NCBI RefSeq assembly: GCF_039525035.1
Contig: NZ_BAAAHE010000006.1
Span: 30,504-94,503, forward strand
DNA: 64,000 nt
Source of the DNA: Sporichthya brevicatena
GTDB taxonomy: Bacteria > Actinomycetota > Actinomycetes > Sporichthyales > Sporichthyaceae
Reading direction: 5' to 3'
Positions 25,542-33,261 of this stretch are shown piece by piece. The position numbers and the translations under genes were made by a program. The stretch's first letter is position 1; each line of letters starts with the position of its first letter. Below the pieces are notes generated by a model, which saw only the letters and a list, made by a program, of their open reading frames with translations, had not been told where the DNA came from and made no database searches.

Positions 25542-26435
25542 ATGCGCATCTTCGTCACTGGAGCGTCCGGCTGGATCGGCGTTCCCACCGTGACCCGTCT
25601 GCTCGCCGCCGGCCACGAGGTGGTCGGGCTCGCCCGGTCCGACGCGGCTGCGGCCGCGATCCCGGCGGGGGCGGAGGTCGTCCGCGGGAGCCTGGACGAC
25701 CTCGACCTGCTGCACGCGCAGGCCGCGGACTCCGACGGCGTCGTCCACCTCGCGTTCCGGCACGACATCGCCTTCGCGGGCGACTTCACCGGCGCCGTCG
25801 TCAGCGACCGGCGCGCGATCGACGCGTTCGGCGACGCCCTCAAGGGCTCGGACAAACCGTTCGTCCTCGCCTCCGGCGTGCTGGGACTGCCGGGCGGCCG
25901 GGTCATCACCGAGGACGACCGCCCGGACCCCGCGGTCCACCCGCGGTACGCCAACGCGGCCGTGACGCTCGACCTCGCGGCCAACGCCGTCCGGTCGGTC
26001 GTCGTGCGGTTCGCCCCCACGGTCCACGGGGCGGGCGACCACGGGTTCGTCGCCGCCCTCGTCGGGATCGCGCAGCAGACCGGAGTCTCGGGCTATCTCG
26101 GCGACGGGACGAACCGCTGGCCCGCGGTGCACGTCTCCGACGCCGCCGACCTCGTGCACCGGGCTCTGGAGCGAGCTCCGGCCGGTTCCGTCGTGCACGC
26201 CATGGCCGAGGTCGGCGTCCCGACCCGGGACATCGCCGAGGCGATCGGCCGACAGCTCGGAGTGCCGGCGCGATCGATCCCGCCGGAGCAGGCCGCGCAC
26301 TTCGGCTTCCTCGCCGAGCTCTTCGGCATGGACGCGCCGACCTCGAGCGAGATCACGCGCCGCGAGCTGGGCTGGAACCCGTCGGGCCCGACCCTGCTCG
26401 AGGACCTCAACGTGGGCGCGTACTCGCCCCGTTGA
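25542..26435 (+). CDS. NAD(P)-dependent epimerase/dehydratase (extended SDR)
   Basis: 297-residue Rossmann-fold oxidoreductase. Starts MRIFVTGASGWIG, with the GxxGxxG nucleotide loop, and ATG 25542 has the ribosome site GGAGGA at 25532-25537. LARSDAAAAAI marks the second strand; VHLAFRHD replaces the usual sugar-epimerase active-site context, and the YxxxK pair is not obvious (YANAAVTLDLA instead), so the catalytic set is atypical. This is the group often annotated as NAD-dependent epimerase of unknown substrate. Likely TetR-controlled. Its end overlaps the convergent small epsilon gene by 29 bp. Confidence 0.87.
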   Translation: MRIFVTGASGWIGVPTVTRLLAAGHEVVGLARSDAAAAAIPAGAEVVRGSLDDLDLLHAQAADSDGVVHLAFRHDIAFAGDFTGAVVSDRRAIDAFGDALKGSDKPFVLASGVLGLPGGRVITEDDRPDPAVHPRYANAAVTLDLAANAVRSVVVRFAPTVHGAGDHGFVAALVGIAQQTGVSGYLGDGTNRWPAVHVSDAADLVHRALERAPAGSVVHAMAEVGVPTRDIAEAIGRQLGVPARSIPPEQAAHFGFLAELFGMDAPTSSEITRRELGWNPSGPTLLEDLNVGAYSPR

Positions 26436-26574
26436 GCGCAGCCAGCCGACCGCGGCGCCAGGCCTCGTACCCGGTGAGCGGGGCGGCGCCGGCAGGCCGT
26501 GCGCAGAGCACCGCGACGAGCGCCGCGACCTCCTCGGCCGTCGGCTCACCCCGAGTGATCGCGATGTCCGTCAT
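26407..26574 (-). CDS. Short acyl-CoA carboxylase epsilon-like subunit
   Basis: Small 55-residue gene. ATG 26574 overlaps the stop of the upstream beta subunit by four bases (ATGA), and the product reads MTDIAITRGEPTAEEVAALV, then AVLCARPAG and YEAWRRGRLAALNG. RGEPTAEEVAALVAVL matches [16 protein letters not shown] of the epsilon subunit at 7974-8228, and the C-terminal Trp/Arg/Gly segment also fits. It therefore probably joins the carboxylase built on the adjacent beta subunit. The 3' end overlaps the convergent epimerase gene by 29 bp. Confidence 0.85.
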   Translation of the reverse strand: MTDIAITRGEPTAEEVAALVAVLCARPAGAAPLTGYEAWRRGRLAALNGASTRPR

Positions 26575-28100
26575 ACCGGCGGAACCCCGTGCCGGCGCTC
26601 GGTGAAGTGCCGGGACTTGCCGACCGACTGCCGGAAGCGCGCGACGAGCTCCGCCCGCAGCTCCTCCGGCGTGATGATCGCGTCGATGACGAGGTCGGCG
26701 GCCAGGCGGAGCAGGTCGACGTCGGCCTCGTACTCGGCACGCCGGGCGGCGACGAACTCGGCGCGCTCGGTCTCGTCGGCGATCTCGGCGATCTTATTGA
26801 AGTACACGGCGTTGACGGCGGCCTCGGGACCCATGACCGCGATCCGGCCGGTCGGGAGCGCGATGCAGGCGTCGGGGCCGAAGCCCGGGCCGCACATCGC
26901 GTAGAGCCCGGCGCCGTAGGCCTTCCGCACGATCACCGAGATCTGAGGGACCGTCGCCTCGGAGACGGCGGTAATCATCTTCGCGCCGTGACGGATGATC
27001 CCCTGCCGCTCGACCTCGGACCCGATCATGAAGCCGGGGACGTCGGCCAGGTACAGCAGCGGGATGTTGTAGGCGTCGCAGCACCAGATGAACCGGGCGG
27101 CCTTGTCGGCGGAGTCGGTGAACAGCACCCCGCCCTTGACCGCCGAGTTGTTCGCGAGGATGCCGACGACCTTGCCGTCGAGCCGGCCGAAGCCGACGAC
27201 GAGCTCGGCCGCGAACATCGGCTTGACCTCGAAGAAGGAGTCCTCGTCGAGCAGGGCGTCCAGCAGGTCGTGGACGTCGAAGGGCTGGCTCTCCTTCGCC
27301 GGGATGACCTCGGCGGTCAGCGGCCGCGCCGGCTCCTCGGGCGCGAACTCCGGCGGCTGCTCCCGCCAGCAGGTCGGCAGGTAGGAGAAGTAGGCTTTGG
27401 CCTGCTCGATCGCGTCCTCGTCGTCGACGGCGAGCTGGTCGCCGCAGCCGGAGACGGAGACGTGCATCCGCGCGCCGCCCATCTCCTCCAGGGAGACCTT
27501 CTCGCCGACGACCATCTCGGCCATGCGCGGCGAACCGAGGTACATCGAGGCGTTGCCGTCGACCATGATCACGAGGTCGCAGAACGCCGGGATGTAGGCG
27601 CCACCGGCGGCCGACGGGCCGAACAGGCAGCAGATCTGCGGGACGCGACCGGAGAGCGCGACCTGGTTGTGGAAGATCCGGCCTGCGCCGCGACGACCCG
27701 GGAACATCTCGACCTGGTCGGTGATGCGGGCACCGGCGGAGTCGATCAGCCAGAAGACCGGCAACTCCTCGCGCAGCGCGGTCTCGGTGAGGCGCACGAT
27801 CTTCTCGACGGTGCGGGCGCCCCAGGAGCCGGCCTTGACCGCGGGGTCGTTGGCGACGACCAGCGCGGGCCGGCCGTCGACCAGTCCCCGCCCGGTGACG
27901 ACACCGTCGGCGGGGAGGCCGACGGCGAGCGCGTTGGCGAGTTGGCCGTCCTCGACGAACGTGCCCTCGTCGAAGAGCAGGTCGAGCCGCGCCCGGACGT
28001 GCAGCTTGTTCTGGGCCCCGAGCTTCTTCAGCGCGGAGGCGTTGGGCACGAGCGTGGCCTCACGCGCGGCGGCGACCGCCTTGGCCATGTCCTCGGTCAT
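26571..28100 (-). CDS. Acyl-CoA carboxylase carboxyltransferase (beta) subunit
   Basis: 509-residue carboxyltransferase. Two crotonase-like halves are visible: N-terminal DSAGARITDQVEMFPGRRG, RIFHNQVALSGRVPQI and GPSAAGGAYIP; C-terminal DVPGFMIGSEVERQGIIRHGAK and KAYGAGLYAMCGP. The FP..GRIF.NQ region is reminiscent of methylcrotonyl-CoA carboxylase, so a branched-chain or longer acyl substrate is likelier than acetyl-CoA; the true substrate is unproven. It lies 66 bp downstream of an acyl-CoA dehydrogenase and overlaps the short epsilon gene. ATG 28100 chosen; Met5 is an alternative. Confidence 0.9.
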   Translation of the reverse strand: MTEDMAKAVAAAREATLVPNASALKKLGAQNKLHVRARLDLLFDEGTFVEDGQLANALAVGLPADGVVTGRGLVDGRPALVVANDPAVKAGSWGARTVEKIVRLTETALREELPVFWLIDSAGARITDQVEMFPGRRGAGRIFHNQVALSGRVPQICCLFGPSAAGGAYIPAFCDLVIMVDGNASMYLGSPRMAEMVVGEKVSLEEMGGARMHVSVSGCGDQLAVDDEDAIEQAKAYFSYLPTCWREQPPEFAPEEPARPLTAEVIPAKESQPFDVHDLLDALLDEDSFFEVKPMFAAELVVGFGRLDGKVVGILANNSAVKGGVLFTDSADKAARFIWCCDAYNIPLLYLADVPGFMIGSEVERQGIIRHGAKMITAVSEATVPQISVIVRKAYGAGLYAMCGPGFGPDACIALPTGRIAVMGPEAAVNAVYFNKIAEIADETERAEFVAARRAEYEADVDLLRLAADLVIDAIITPEELRAELVARFRQSVGKSRHFTERRHGVPPV

Positions 28101-28151
28101 GCGGGTCCTTCGATCTCGCCGGCAGCGGACGGGTCGGGCTGAGCTGGCCGA

Positions 28152-28181
28152 TTACTCGACCGGGAGTTACTCGACCGGGAG
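28152..28181. repeat. 15-bp tandem duplication at the acyl-CoA dehydrogenase stop
   Basis: TTACTCGACCGGGAG occurs at 28152-28166 and again directly at 28167-28181. Read on the coding (minus) strand it is the last four codons (Leu-Pro-Val-Glu) plus TAA, present twice; the first stop is the one used, leaving a duplicate in the intergenic gap. A local replication-slippage duplication is the simplest cause. Confidence 0.9.
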
Positions 28182-29336
28182 GCCGAGGCCGCGGCTGATC
28201 AGGATGCGCTGGACCTCGGAGGTGCCCTCGCCGATCTCCAGGATCTTGGCGTCCCGGTAGAAGCGGGCGATCGGGTACTCCTCCATGAAGCCGTAGCCAC
28301 CGAAGATCTGGGCGGCGGTGCGGGTCGCGCTGACCGCCGCTTCGCTGGAGTAGAGCTTCGCGATCGAGGCGGCCTGCTTGACCTCCTTCACCGGGCGGCC
28401 GGAGTCCTTCAGCCAGGCGGCCTTGTAGGTGAGCAGACGCGCGGCCTCGACCGCGACCTGCAGGTCGGCGAGCTGGAACGCAACGCCCTGCTTCTTGCCG
28501 ATCGGCTGCCCGAACGCCTTGCGCTCCAGGGCGTAGGCCAGCGAGTGGTCGAGGCACCCCTGCGCGAGACCGACGGCGAGCGCGGAGATCGCGATGCGGC
28601 CGTCGTCGAGGATGTTGAGGAACTGGGCGAAGCCGCGACCCCGCTGCCCGAGCAGGTTGGCCTCGGGCACGCGCACGTTGTCGTAGGTCAGCGGGTGCGT
28701 GTCCGACAGGTGCCAGCCGAGCTTCCGGTACGCCGGCTCGGCGGTGAAGCCGGGCGTGTTCGTCGGCACCATGATCGCGGAGATCTCGGCCTTGCCGTCG
28801 GCCGTCGTGCCGGTGCGGGCGGTCACGGTGACGACGGAGGTCAGCTCGTGGCCGGAGTTCGTGATGAAGGCCTTCGAACCGTCGATGACCCACTCGCCGT
28901 TCTCCAGAACGGCCTTGGTGCGCGTGCCGCCGGCGTCCGAACCCGCCTCGGGCTCGGTCAGGCCGAAGCCCGCGAGCGCGCGACCGGCGACGAGGTCGGG
29001 CAGCCACTGCGCCTTCTGCTCGGCGGTGCCGTAGGTGGCGATGGGGTTGATGCCGAGACCGACCGCAGCCTCGAGCGTGATGCCCAGGGACTGGTCGACG
29101 CGGCCGATCTCCTCGATCGCGACGCAGAGCGTCGTCAGGTCGGCGCCGGCGCCGCCGTACTCCTCCTCGGCCGTCAGGCCGAACAGCCCGAGCTCGGCCA
29201 TCCCCTGGACGGCCTCGGTCGGCAGGCCCTTGCCCTCGGCCTCCCAACGCTCGATGTTCGGCGCGAGCGCCTTCTCGGCGAAGTCGCGGACGACCTTGCG
29301 GAACGACTCGTGGTCCTCGGAGAGGGCGAAGGACAT
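28167..29336 (-). CDS. Acyl-CoA dehydrogenase
   Basis: FAD-dependent alpha,beta-oxidation of acyl-CoA thioesters, 389 residues. Family signatures: GFGLTEPEAGSDAGGTRTKA, ITNSG, FGQPIGKKQGVAFQLADL, QIFGGYGFMEEYP and the catalytic-base segment ILEIGEGTSEVQRI. ATG 29336 has GAGGTG just upstream; a GTG at 29348 is possible but overlaps that site. Followed by the carboxyltransferase and epsilon genes, and separated from a divergent MerR gene by a 20-bp palindrome. Gene content fits a leucine/isovaleryl-CoA type pathway, though substrate is not set by sequence. Confidence 0.93.
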   Translation of the reverse strand: MSFALSEDHESFRKVVRDFAEKALAPNIERWEAEGKGLPTEAVQGMAELGLFGLTAEEEYGGAGADLTTLCVAIEEIGRVDQSLGITLEAAVGLGINPIATYGTAEQKAQWLPDLVAGRALAGFGLTEPEAGSDAGGTRTKAVLENGEWVIDGSKAFITNSGHELTSVVTVTARTGTTADGKAEISAIMVPTNTPGFTAEPAYRKLGWHLSDTHPLTYDNVRVPEANLLGQRGRGFAQFLNILDDGRIAISALAVGLAQGCLDHSLAYALERKAFGQPIGKKQGVAFQLADLQVAVEAARLLTYKAAWLKDSGRPVKEVKQAASIAKLYSSEAAVSATRTAAQIFGGYGFMEEYPIARFYRDAKILEIGEGTSEVQRILISRGLGLPVE

Positions 29337-29397
29337 GGGGCGGATCACCTCGGGGCACCGGAAACGCGGACGGAGTTCGGGCTGGCGGAGCAGCTGA

Positions 29398-29417
29398 CGC
29401 TTACGTTAACGTAAGCG
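29398..29417. promoter_or_regulatory. 20-bp perfect palindrome, candidate MerR operator
   Basis: CGCTTACGTTAACGTAAGCG is perfectly self-complementary. It lies two bases before the merR GTG (29420) and 61 bp upstream of the acyl-CoA dehydrogenase ATG, so one bound dimer could control both directions. The core TTACGTTAACGTAA resembles the operator of LiuR-type MerR regulators of branched-chain acyl-CoA catabolism known from proteobacteria (recalled family knowledge, not checked here). Confidence 0.8.
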
Positions 29418-29419
29418 GC

Positions 29420-29968
29420 GTGAGTGAGGCGGCGCAAGAGCTCTCCCCCGGCCAGGAGTGGACGATCACGGAACTCGCGGCCGAGTTCGACGTGACCTTG
29501 CGCACGATCCGCTTCTACGAGGACCTCGGGCTCATCTCCCCCGAGCGGCGCGGCACCTCGCGCGTCTTCCGCAGTCGGGACCGGGTGCGCCTCAAGCTGA
29601 TCCTCCGCGGCCGCCGGCTCGGCATGTCGCTGGACGAGATCCGCACGATCATCGACATGTACGACGCCGCCCCCGGCGAGGTCGGCCAGCTCCAGTACCT
29701 GCTCGAACAGCTCGACGCCCGGCGCGTCGACCTCGAGGCGCGCCGCCGCGACATCGAGGAGAGCCTGGAGGAGCTCGACCGCGTCGAGGCCAAGGTGCGA
29801 GCGGATCTCGCCCGTCTCTCCGGCCGCACGGGTCACACCGGCGGTTCCGGGGAAGATCGTCCGCAGGCTTCTCCGCAGCACTCGCAAGCCCGCTCACACG
29901 CTCATGCACACAGTCGTCCGGACGGTCAGCGCCGACCGTCGCGCGGACGTCCGCGGGGCGCTCAATAG
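29420..29968 (+). CDS. MerR-family regulator of the acyl-CoA module
   Basis: 182-residue regulator. The N-terminal winged helix is WTITELAAEFDVTLRTIRFYEDLGLI with R..R.FR..D completing the MerR fold, then a long coiled-coil dimer helix (about 85-140: YLLEQLDARRVDLEARRRD). No metal-binding Cys are present, consistent with a metabolite sensor like LiuR. The tail is Ser/His/Arg rich. GTG 29420 abuts the palindrome at 29398-29417. The biotin-dependent alpha subunit follows 28 bp downstream. Confidence 0.92.
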   Translation: MSEAAQELSPGQEWTITELAAEFDVTLRTIRFYEDLGLISPERRGTSRVFRSRDRVRLKLILRGRRLGMSLDEIRTIIDMYDAAPGEVGQLQYLLEQLDARRVDLEARRRDIEESLEELDRVEAKVRADLARLSGRTGHTGGSGEDRPQASPQHSQARSHAHAHSRPDGQRRPSRGRPRGAQ

Positions 29969-29996
29969 ACTCCGTCCGGTCTGAGGAGGAACGACG

Positions 29997-31757
29997 GTGC
30001 AGAAGGTTCTGATCGCCAACCGCGGTGAGATCGCCGTGCGCGTGGCACGTGCGTGCAAGGACGCCGGGATCGGGAGCGTGGCGGTCTACGCCGAGCCCGA
30101 CCGGGATGCGTTGCACGTCCGGGTGGCCGACGAGGCCTTCGCCCTCGGGGGGTCGACGCCGGGAGACAGCTACCTGGTGATCGACAAGATCCTCGACGCC
30201 GCGCGCAAGTCCGGCGCCGACGCGGTCCACCCCGGGTACGGCTTCCTCGCCGAGAACGCCGACTTCGCCCAGGCGGTGATCGACGCCGGGCTGACCTGGA
30301 TCGGTCCGCCGCCGTCCGCGATCATCGGCCTCGGCGACAAGGTCAAGGCGCGCCACATCGCGCAGAAGGCCGGTGCCCCGCTGGTCGCCGGCACGGCGGA
30401 CCCGGTCTCGGGTGCCGACGAGGTCGTCGCCTTCGCGAAGGAGCACGGCCTCCCGATCGCGATCAAGGCGGCGTTCGGCGGTGGCGGTCGCGGCCTCAAG
30501 GTCGCGCGCACCCTCGAGGAGGTCCCCGAGCTCTACGAGTCGGCGGTCCGCGAGGCGGTCGCCGCCTTCGGCCGCGGCGAGTGCTTCGTCGAGCGCTACC
30601 TCGACCGCCCGCGTCACGTCGAGACCCAGTGCCTGGCCGACTCGCACGGCAACGTCGTCGTCGTCTCGACCCGTGACTGCTCGCTGCAGCGCCGCCACCA
30701 GAAGCTGGTGGAGGAGGCGCCCGCGCCTTACCTGACGCAGGCTCAGATCGATGAGCTGTACAGCGCTTCGAAGGCGATCCTCAAGGAGGCCGGCTACGTC
30801 GGCGCCGGCACCTGCGAGTTCCTCGTCGGCCAGGACGGCACGATCTCCTTCCTCGAGGTCAACACCCGCCTGCAGGTCGAGCACTGCGTGTCCGAGGAGG
30901 TCACCGGCATCGACCTCGTCCGCGAGATGTTCCGCATCGCGGACGGCGAGGCGCTCGGCTACGGCGACCCCGAGATCCGCGGCCACTCGATCGAGTTCCG
31001 TATCAACGCCGAGGACGGCGGACGCAACTTCCTCCCGGCTCCCGGCACCCTGACCGCGTGGAAGCCGCCGTCCGGCCCCGGCGTCCGTCTGGACTCCGGC
31101 TACGAGGTCGGCGAGACCATCCCCGGGATGTTCGACTCGCTGGTCGCGAAGCTCATCGTCACCGGCGCGACCCGCCAGCAGGCGCTGGAGCGTTCGCGCC
31201 GCGCGCTGTCCGAGTTCGTCGTCGACGGCATGCCGACGGTGATCCCGTTCCACCTCTCGGTCGTCTCCGACCCGGCGTTCGCGCCGACCGACGGCAACGC
31301 GTTCACGGTCCACACCCGCTGGATCGAGACCGAGTACGACAACCAGCTGACCCCGTACGCGGGCGCCGGCGCCGAGGCCCCCGAGGCCGAGGAGCGCCAG
31401 AGCGTCACCGTCGAGGTCGGCGGCCGTCGCCTCGAGGTCGTGCTGCCCGCGGGTCTCGCCGCGGCCGGCCCGGCCTCCGCTGCGGGCCCGGCGAAGAAGG
31501 CCCGCAAGGCCGGGGGCAAGAAGGCCGGCGCCGCGGCGTCGGGCGACTCGCTCACCTCGCCGATGCAGGGCACGATCGTCAAGGTCGCCGTCGAGGAGGG
31601 CCAGACGGTCGCCGAGGGCGACCTCATCGTCGTCCTCGAGGCGATGAAGATGGAGCAGCCGCTCAACGCCCACAAGGCCGGCACGATCACCGGTCTGTCC
31701 GCCGAGGTCGGCGCCACCGTGAGCAGCGGATCGGTGCTCTGCGAGATCAAGGACTGA
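29997..31757 (+). CDS. accA: Acyl-CoA carboxylase alpha subunit (biotin carboxylase plus biotin carrier)
   Basis: 586 residues. The N-terminal biotin carboxylase has the ATP-grasp features [43 protein letters not shown] and [13 protein letters not shown] linker rich in Ala/Lys leads to a biotinyl domain with EAMKM; the biotin Lys is about residue 551. Length and sequence resemble the shared AccA2/AccA3 alpha subunit of Streptomyces and mycobacteria, which serves several beta subunits. GTG 29997 has the strong ribosome site GAGGAGGA. Probable partners are the beta/epsilon sets at 6346-8228 and 26407-28100. Confidence 0.95.
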   Translation: MQKVLIANRGEIAVRVARACKDAGIGSVAVYAEPDRDALHVRVADEAFALGGSTPGDSYLVIDKILDAARKSGADAVHPGYGFLAENADFAQAVIDAGLTWIGPPPSAIIGLGDKVKARHIAQKAGAPLVAGTADPVSGADEVVAFAKEHGLPIAIKAAFGGGGRGLKVARTLEEVPELYESAVREAVAAFGRGECFVERYLDRPRHVETQCLADSHGNVVVVSTRDCSLQRRHQKLVEEAPAPYLTQAQIDELYSASKAILKEAGYVGAGTCEFLVGQDGTISFLEVNTRLQVEHCVSEEVTGIDLVREMFRIADGEALGYGDPEIRGHSIEFRINAEDGGRNFLPAPGTLTAWKPPSGPGVRLDSGYEVGETIPGMFDSLVAKLIVTGATRQQALERSRRALSEFVVDGMPTVIPFHLSVVSDPAFAPTDGNAFTVHTRWIETEYDNQLTPYAGAGAEAPEAEERQSVTVEVGGRRLEVVLPAGLAAAGPASAAGPAKKARKAGGKKAGAAASGDSLTSPMQGTIVKVAVEEGQTVAEGDLIVVLEAMKMEQPLNAHKAGTITGLSAEVGATVSSGSVLCEIKD

Positions 31758-31818
31758 GGTCATCGCCCGACCGCTCCCCCGGCCCAGCAGGTCCCTGCTG
31801 GCCACGCTCGGGCTGCCG

Positions 31819-32316
31819 GTGATCGCCGGCAGCCTCGCGGTCGGGCTGCTCGTCACGTCCTCTGCGGGCGCCGACACGGTTCTGGTCTCCGAGGGCTCCG
31901 AGAGTCATCTCCCGGCCTTCGTGGACCTGACCGGCGCGCGATACGTCAGCGACGCCGACGGGTTCTCCGCGCGACTGTCCGTGCGGGATCTCAAGCTGCG
32001 CACGGCCACCGTCGGCTTCACGCTGACGTTCCCCCGCTCGGGGCAGGTCTTCCGCGTCTCCAGCACCCGCACCAAGGCGGGCCACCAGACGTACCTGGTG
32101 ACCCGCGACCGGGCGGGGAAGAAGCCGGCCCGCGTCTGCTCCGACTTCGTCGCGACCTGGGACGACACCCGGGACCGCATCGACATCCACGTCCCGTGGT
32201 CCTGCCTGGGCGACCAGCGGGCGACGATGAAGGTCGCCGGCCATCTCCGGTCCGGGACCCGCTCCGCGACCGGGACCGGCGACTCGGTGAAGACCGTCCG
32301 GGTCGCGTACACCTGA
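31819..32316 (+). CDS. Putative secreted protein of unknown function
   Basis: 165-residue frame from GTG 31819. A hydrophobic start (IAGSLAVGLLVTSSAGAD) reads as a signal peptide, but it lacks the usual basic residues at the very start; an upstream non-standard start (for instance CTG 31795/31798) would supply RSLLATLG. Mature part has strand-rich segments (GFSARLSVRDLKLRTATVGF, VCSDFVATWDDTRDRIDI) and two Cys, suggesting a small extracellular beta domain. No family recognised. It is between accA and a crotonase, same strand. Confidence 0.65.
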   Translation: MIAGSLAVGLLVTSSAGADTVLVSEGSESHLPAFVDLTGARYVSDADGFSARLSVRDLKLRTATVGFTLTFPRSGQVFRVSSTRTKAGHQTYLVTRDRAGKKPARVCSDFVATWDDTRDRIDIHVPWSCLGDQRATMKVAGHLRSGTRSATGTGDSVKTVRVAYT

Positions 32317-32333
32317 GGTTCGAGGAGCCCCGC

Positions 32334-33059
32334 TTGATCGAGAGCACCACCCACGACCGCATCACCGTCGTGACCATCAACCGACCCGACAAGCGGAACG
32401 CCCTCAACATCGAGGTGTGCGACCGTTTGAAGGCCGCGGTGACCGACGCTGTCGCCGCCGGCGCCCGCGCCCTCGTCCTGACTGGGACGGGGTCGAGCTT
32501 CTGCTCCGGCGCCGACTTCGGCGAGGTCTACACCGGCGACTTCCGTGCCTCGCTCTACGGGATGCTCCAGGCCGTCAACACCGCGCCCGTCCCGGTCGTC
32601 GCGGCGGTCAACGGCCCGGCGATCGGGGGCGGTACGCAGCTCGCGATCGCAGCCGACCTTCGCGTCGCCGCCCCCGGCGCGGTGTTCGCGATCCCGACCG
32701 CGAAGCTCGCCCTCGCGGTCGACCCGTGGACGATCCGCCGCATCGCCGACCTCGCCGGCGGCGGCCCGGCCCGGCGCCTCCTGCTCGCCTGCGAGCAGCT
32801 GACGGCGACCGAGGCCCTCGCCCACGGCCTCGCGGACCGCGAGGGCGACCTCGACGCCGCCGTCGCCTGGGCTCAGGAACTCGCCGCCCTCGCTCCCCTG
32901 ACGCTCTCGTACAACAAGCAGGTCCTGAACGCCCTCGCCGCACCGGTCCCCGAGGCCGACCTCGTCGCCGCGTTCGACCGGTGCTGGTCCAGCGAGGACC
33001 TCGTCGAGGCCCGCACCGCCCGCGCCGAGAAGCGCGCCCCCGCCTTCCGCGGCGTCTGA
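32334..33059 (+). CDS. Enoyl-CoA hydratase/isomerase-family protein lacking the catalytic glutamates
   Basis: 241-residue crotonase-fold protein started at TTG 32334, 6 bases after GAGGAG. The oxyanion-hole segments SSFCSGADF and AVNGPAIGGG are present. Hydratases use two glutamates, in GGGxE and in FxxPE; here the positions read Gln102 (GGGTQL) and Thr122 (FAIPTA). It may therefore be an isomerase, thioesterase-like or decarboxylase variant, or inactive as a hydratase. Position after accA suggests acyl-CoA metabolism. A palindromic repeat copy lies 48 bp downstream. Confidence 0.85.
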   Translation: MIESTTHDRITVVTINRPDKRNALNIEVCDRLKAAVTDAVAAGARALVLTGTGSSFCSGADFGEVYTGDFRASLYGMLQAVNTAPVPVVAAVNGPAIGGGTQLAIAADLRVAAPGAVFAIPTAKLALAVDPWTIRRIADLAGGGPARRLLLACEQLTATEALAHGLADREGDLDAAVAWAQELAALAPLTLSYNKQVLNALAAPVPEADLVAAFDRCWSSEDLVEARTARAEKRAPAFRGV

Positions 33060-33106
33060 CCAACCCGCCCTGCCCCGCGCCCCGGCCCCGGGCCCCGGGC
33101 CCCGAC

Positions 33107-33162
33107 GTCAAGAAAGGGTGTCACCCCTTACTGCGCAGTAAGGGGTGTCACCCTTTCTTGAC
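33107..33162. repeat. Palindromic intergenic repeat, copy 2
   Basis: 56-bp inverted repeat with 28-bp arms and a single mismatched pair, centred between 33134 and 33135. Outer ends are GTCAAGAAAG and CTTTCTTGAC. The unpaired base occurs in the GGGTGtCACCC unit. It sits between the crotonase stop and the DUF222/HNH gene, which points the same way. Confidence 0.9.
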
Positions 33163-33261
33163 CGGGCGGCGGACCGATGGTGCTGATGTGGCGTCAGAGG
33201 TGTTGTCTGGTCGGGTGATCCGGCGAAATCAGACTGTCGGTGGCGGCCTCTACGTTGGGTA

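Noticed and set aside
33060..33106. Cytosine/guanine-rich run after the crotonase
   Set aside because: Simple low-complexity sequence; no structure beyond composition.
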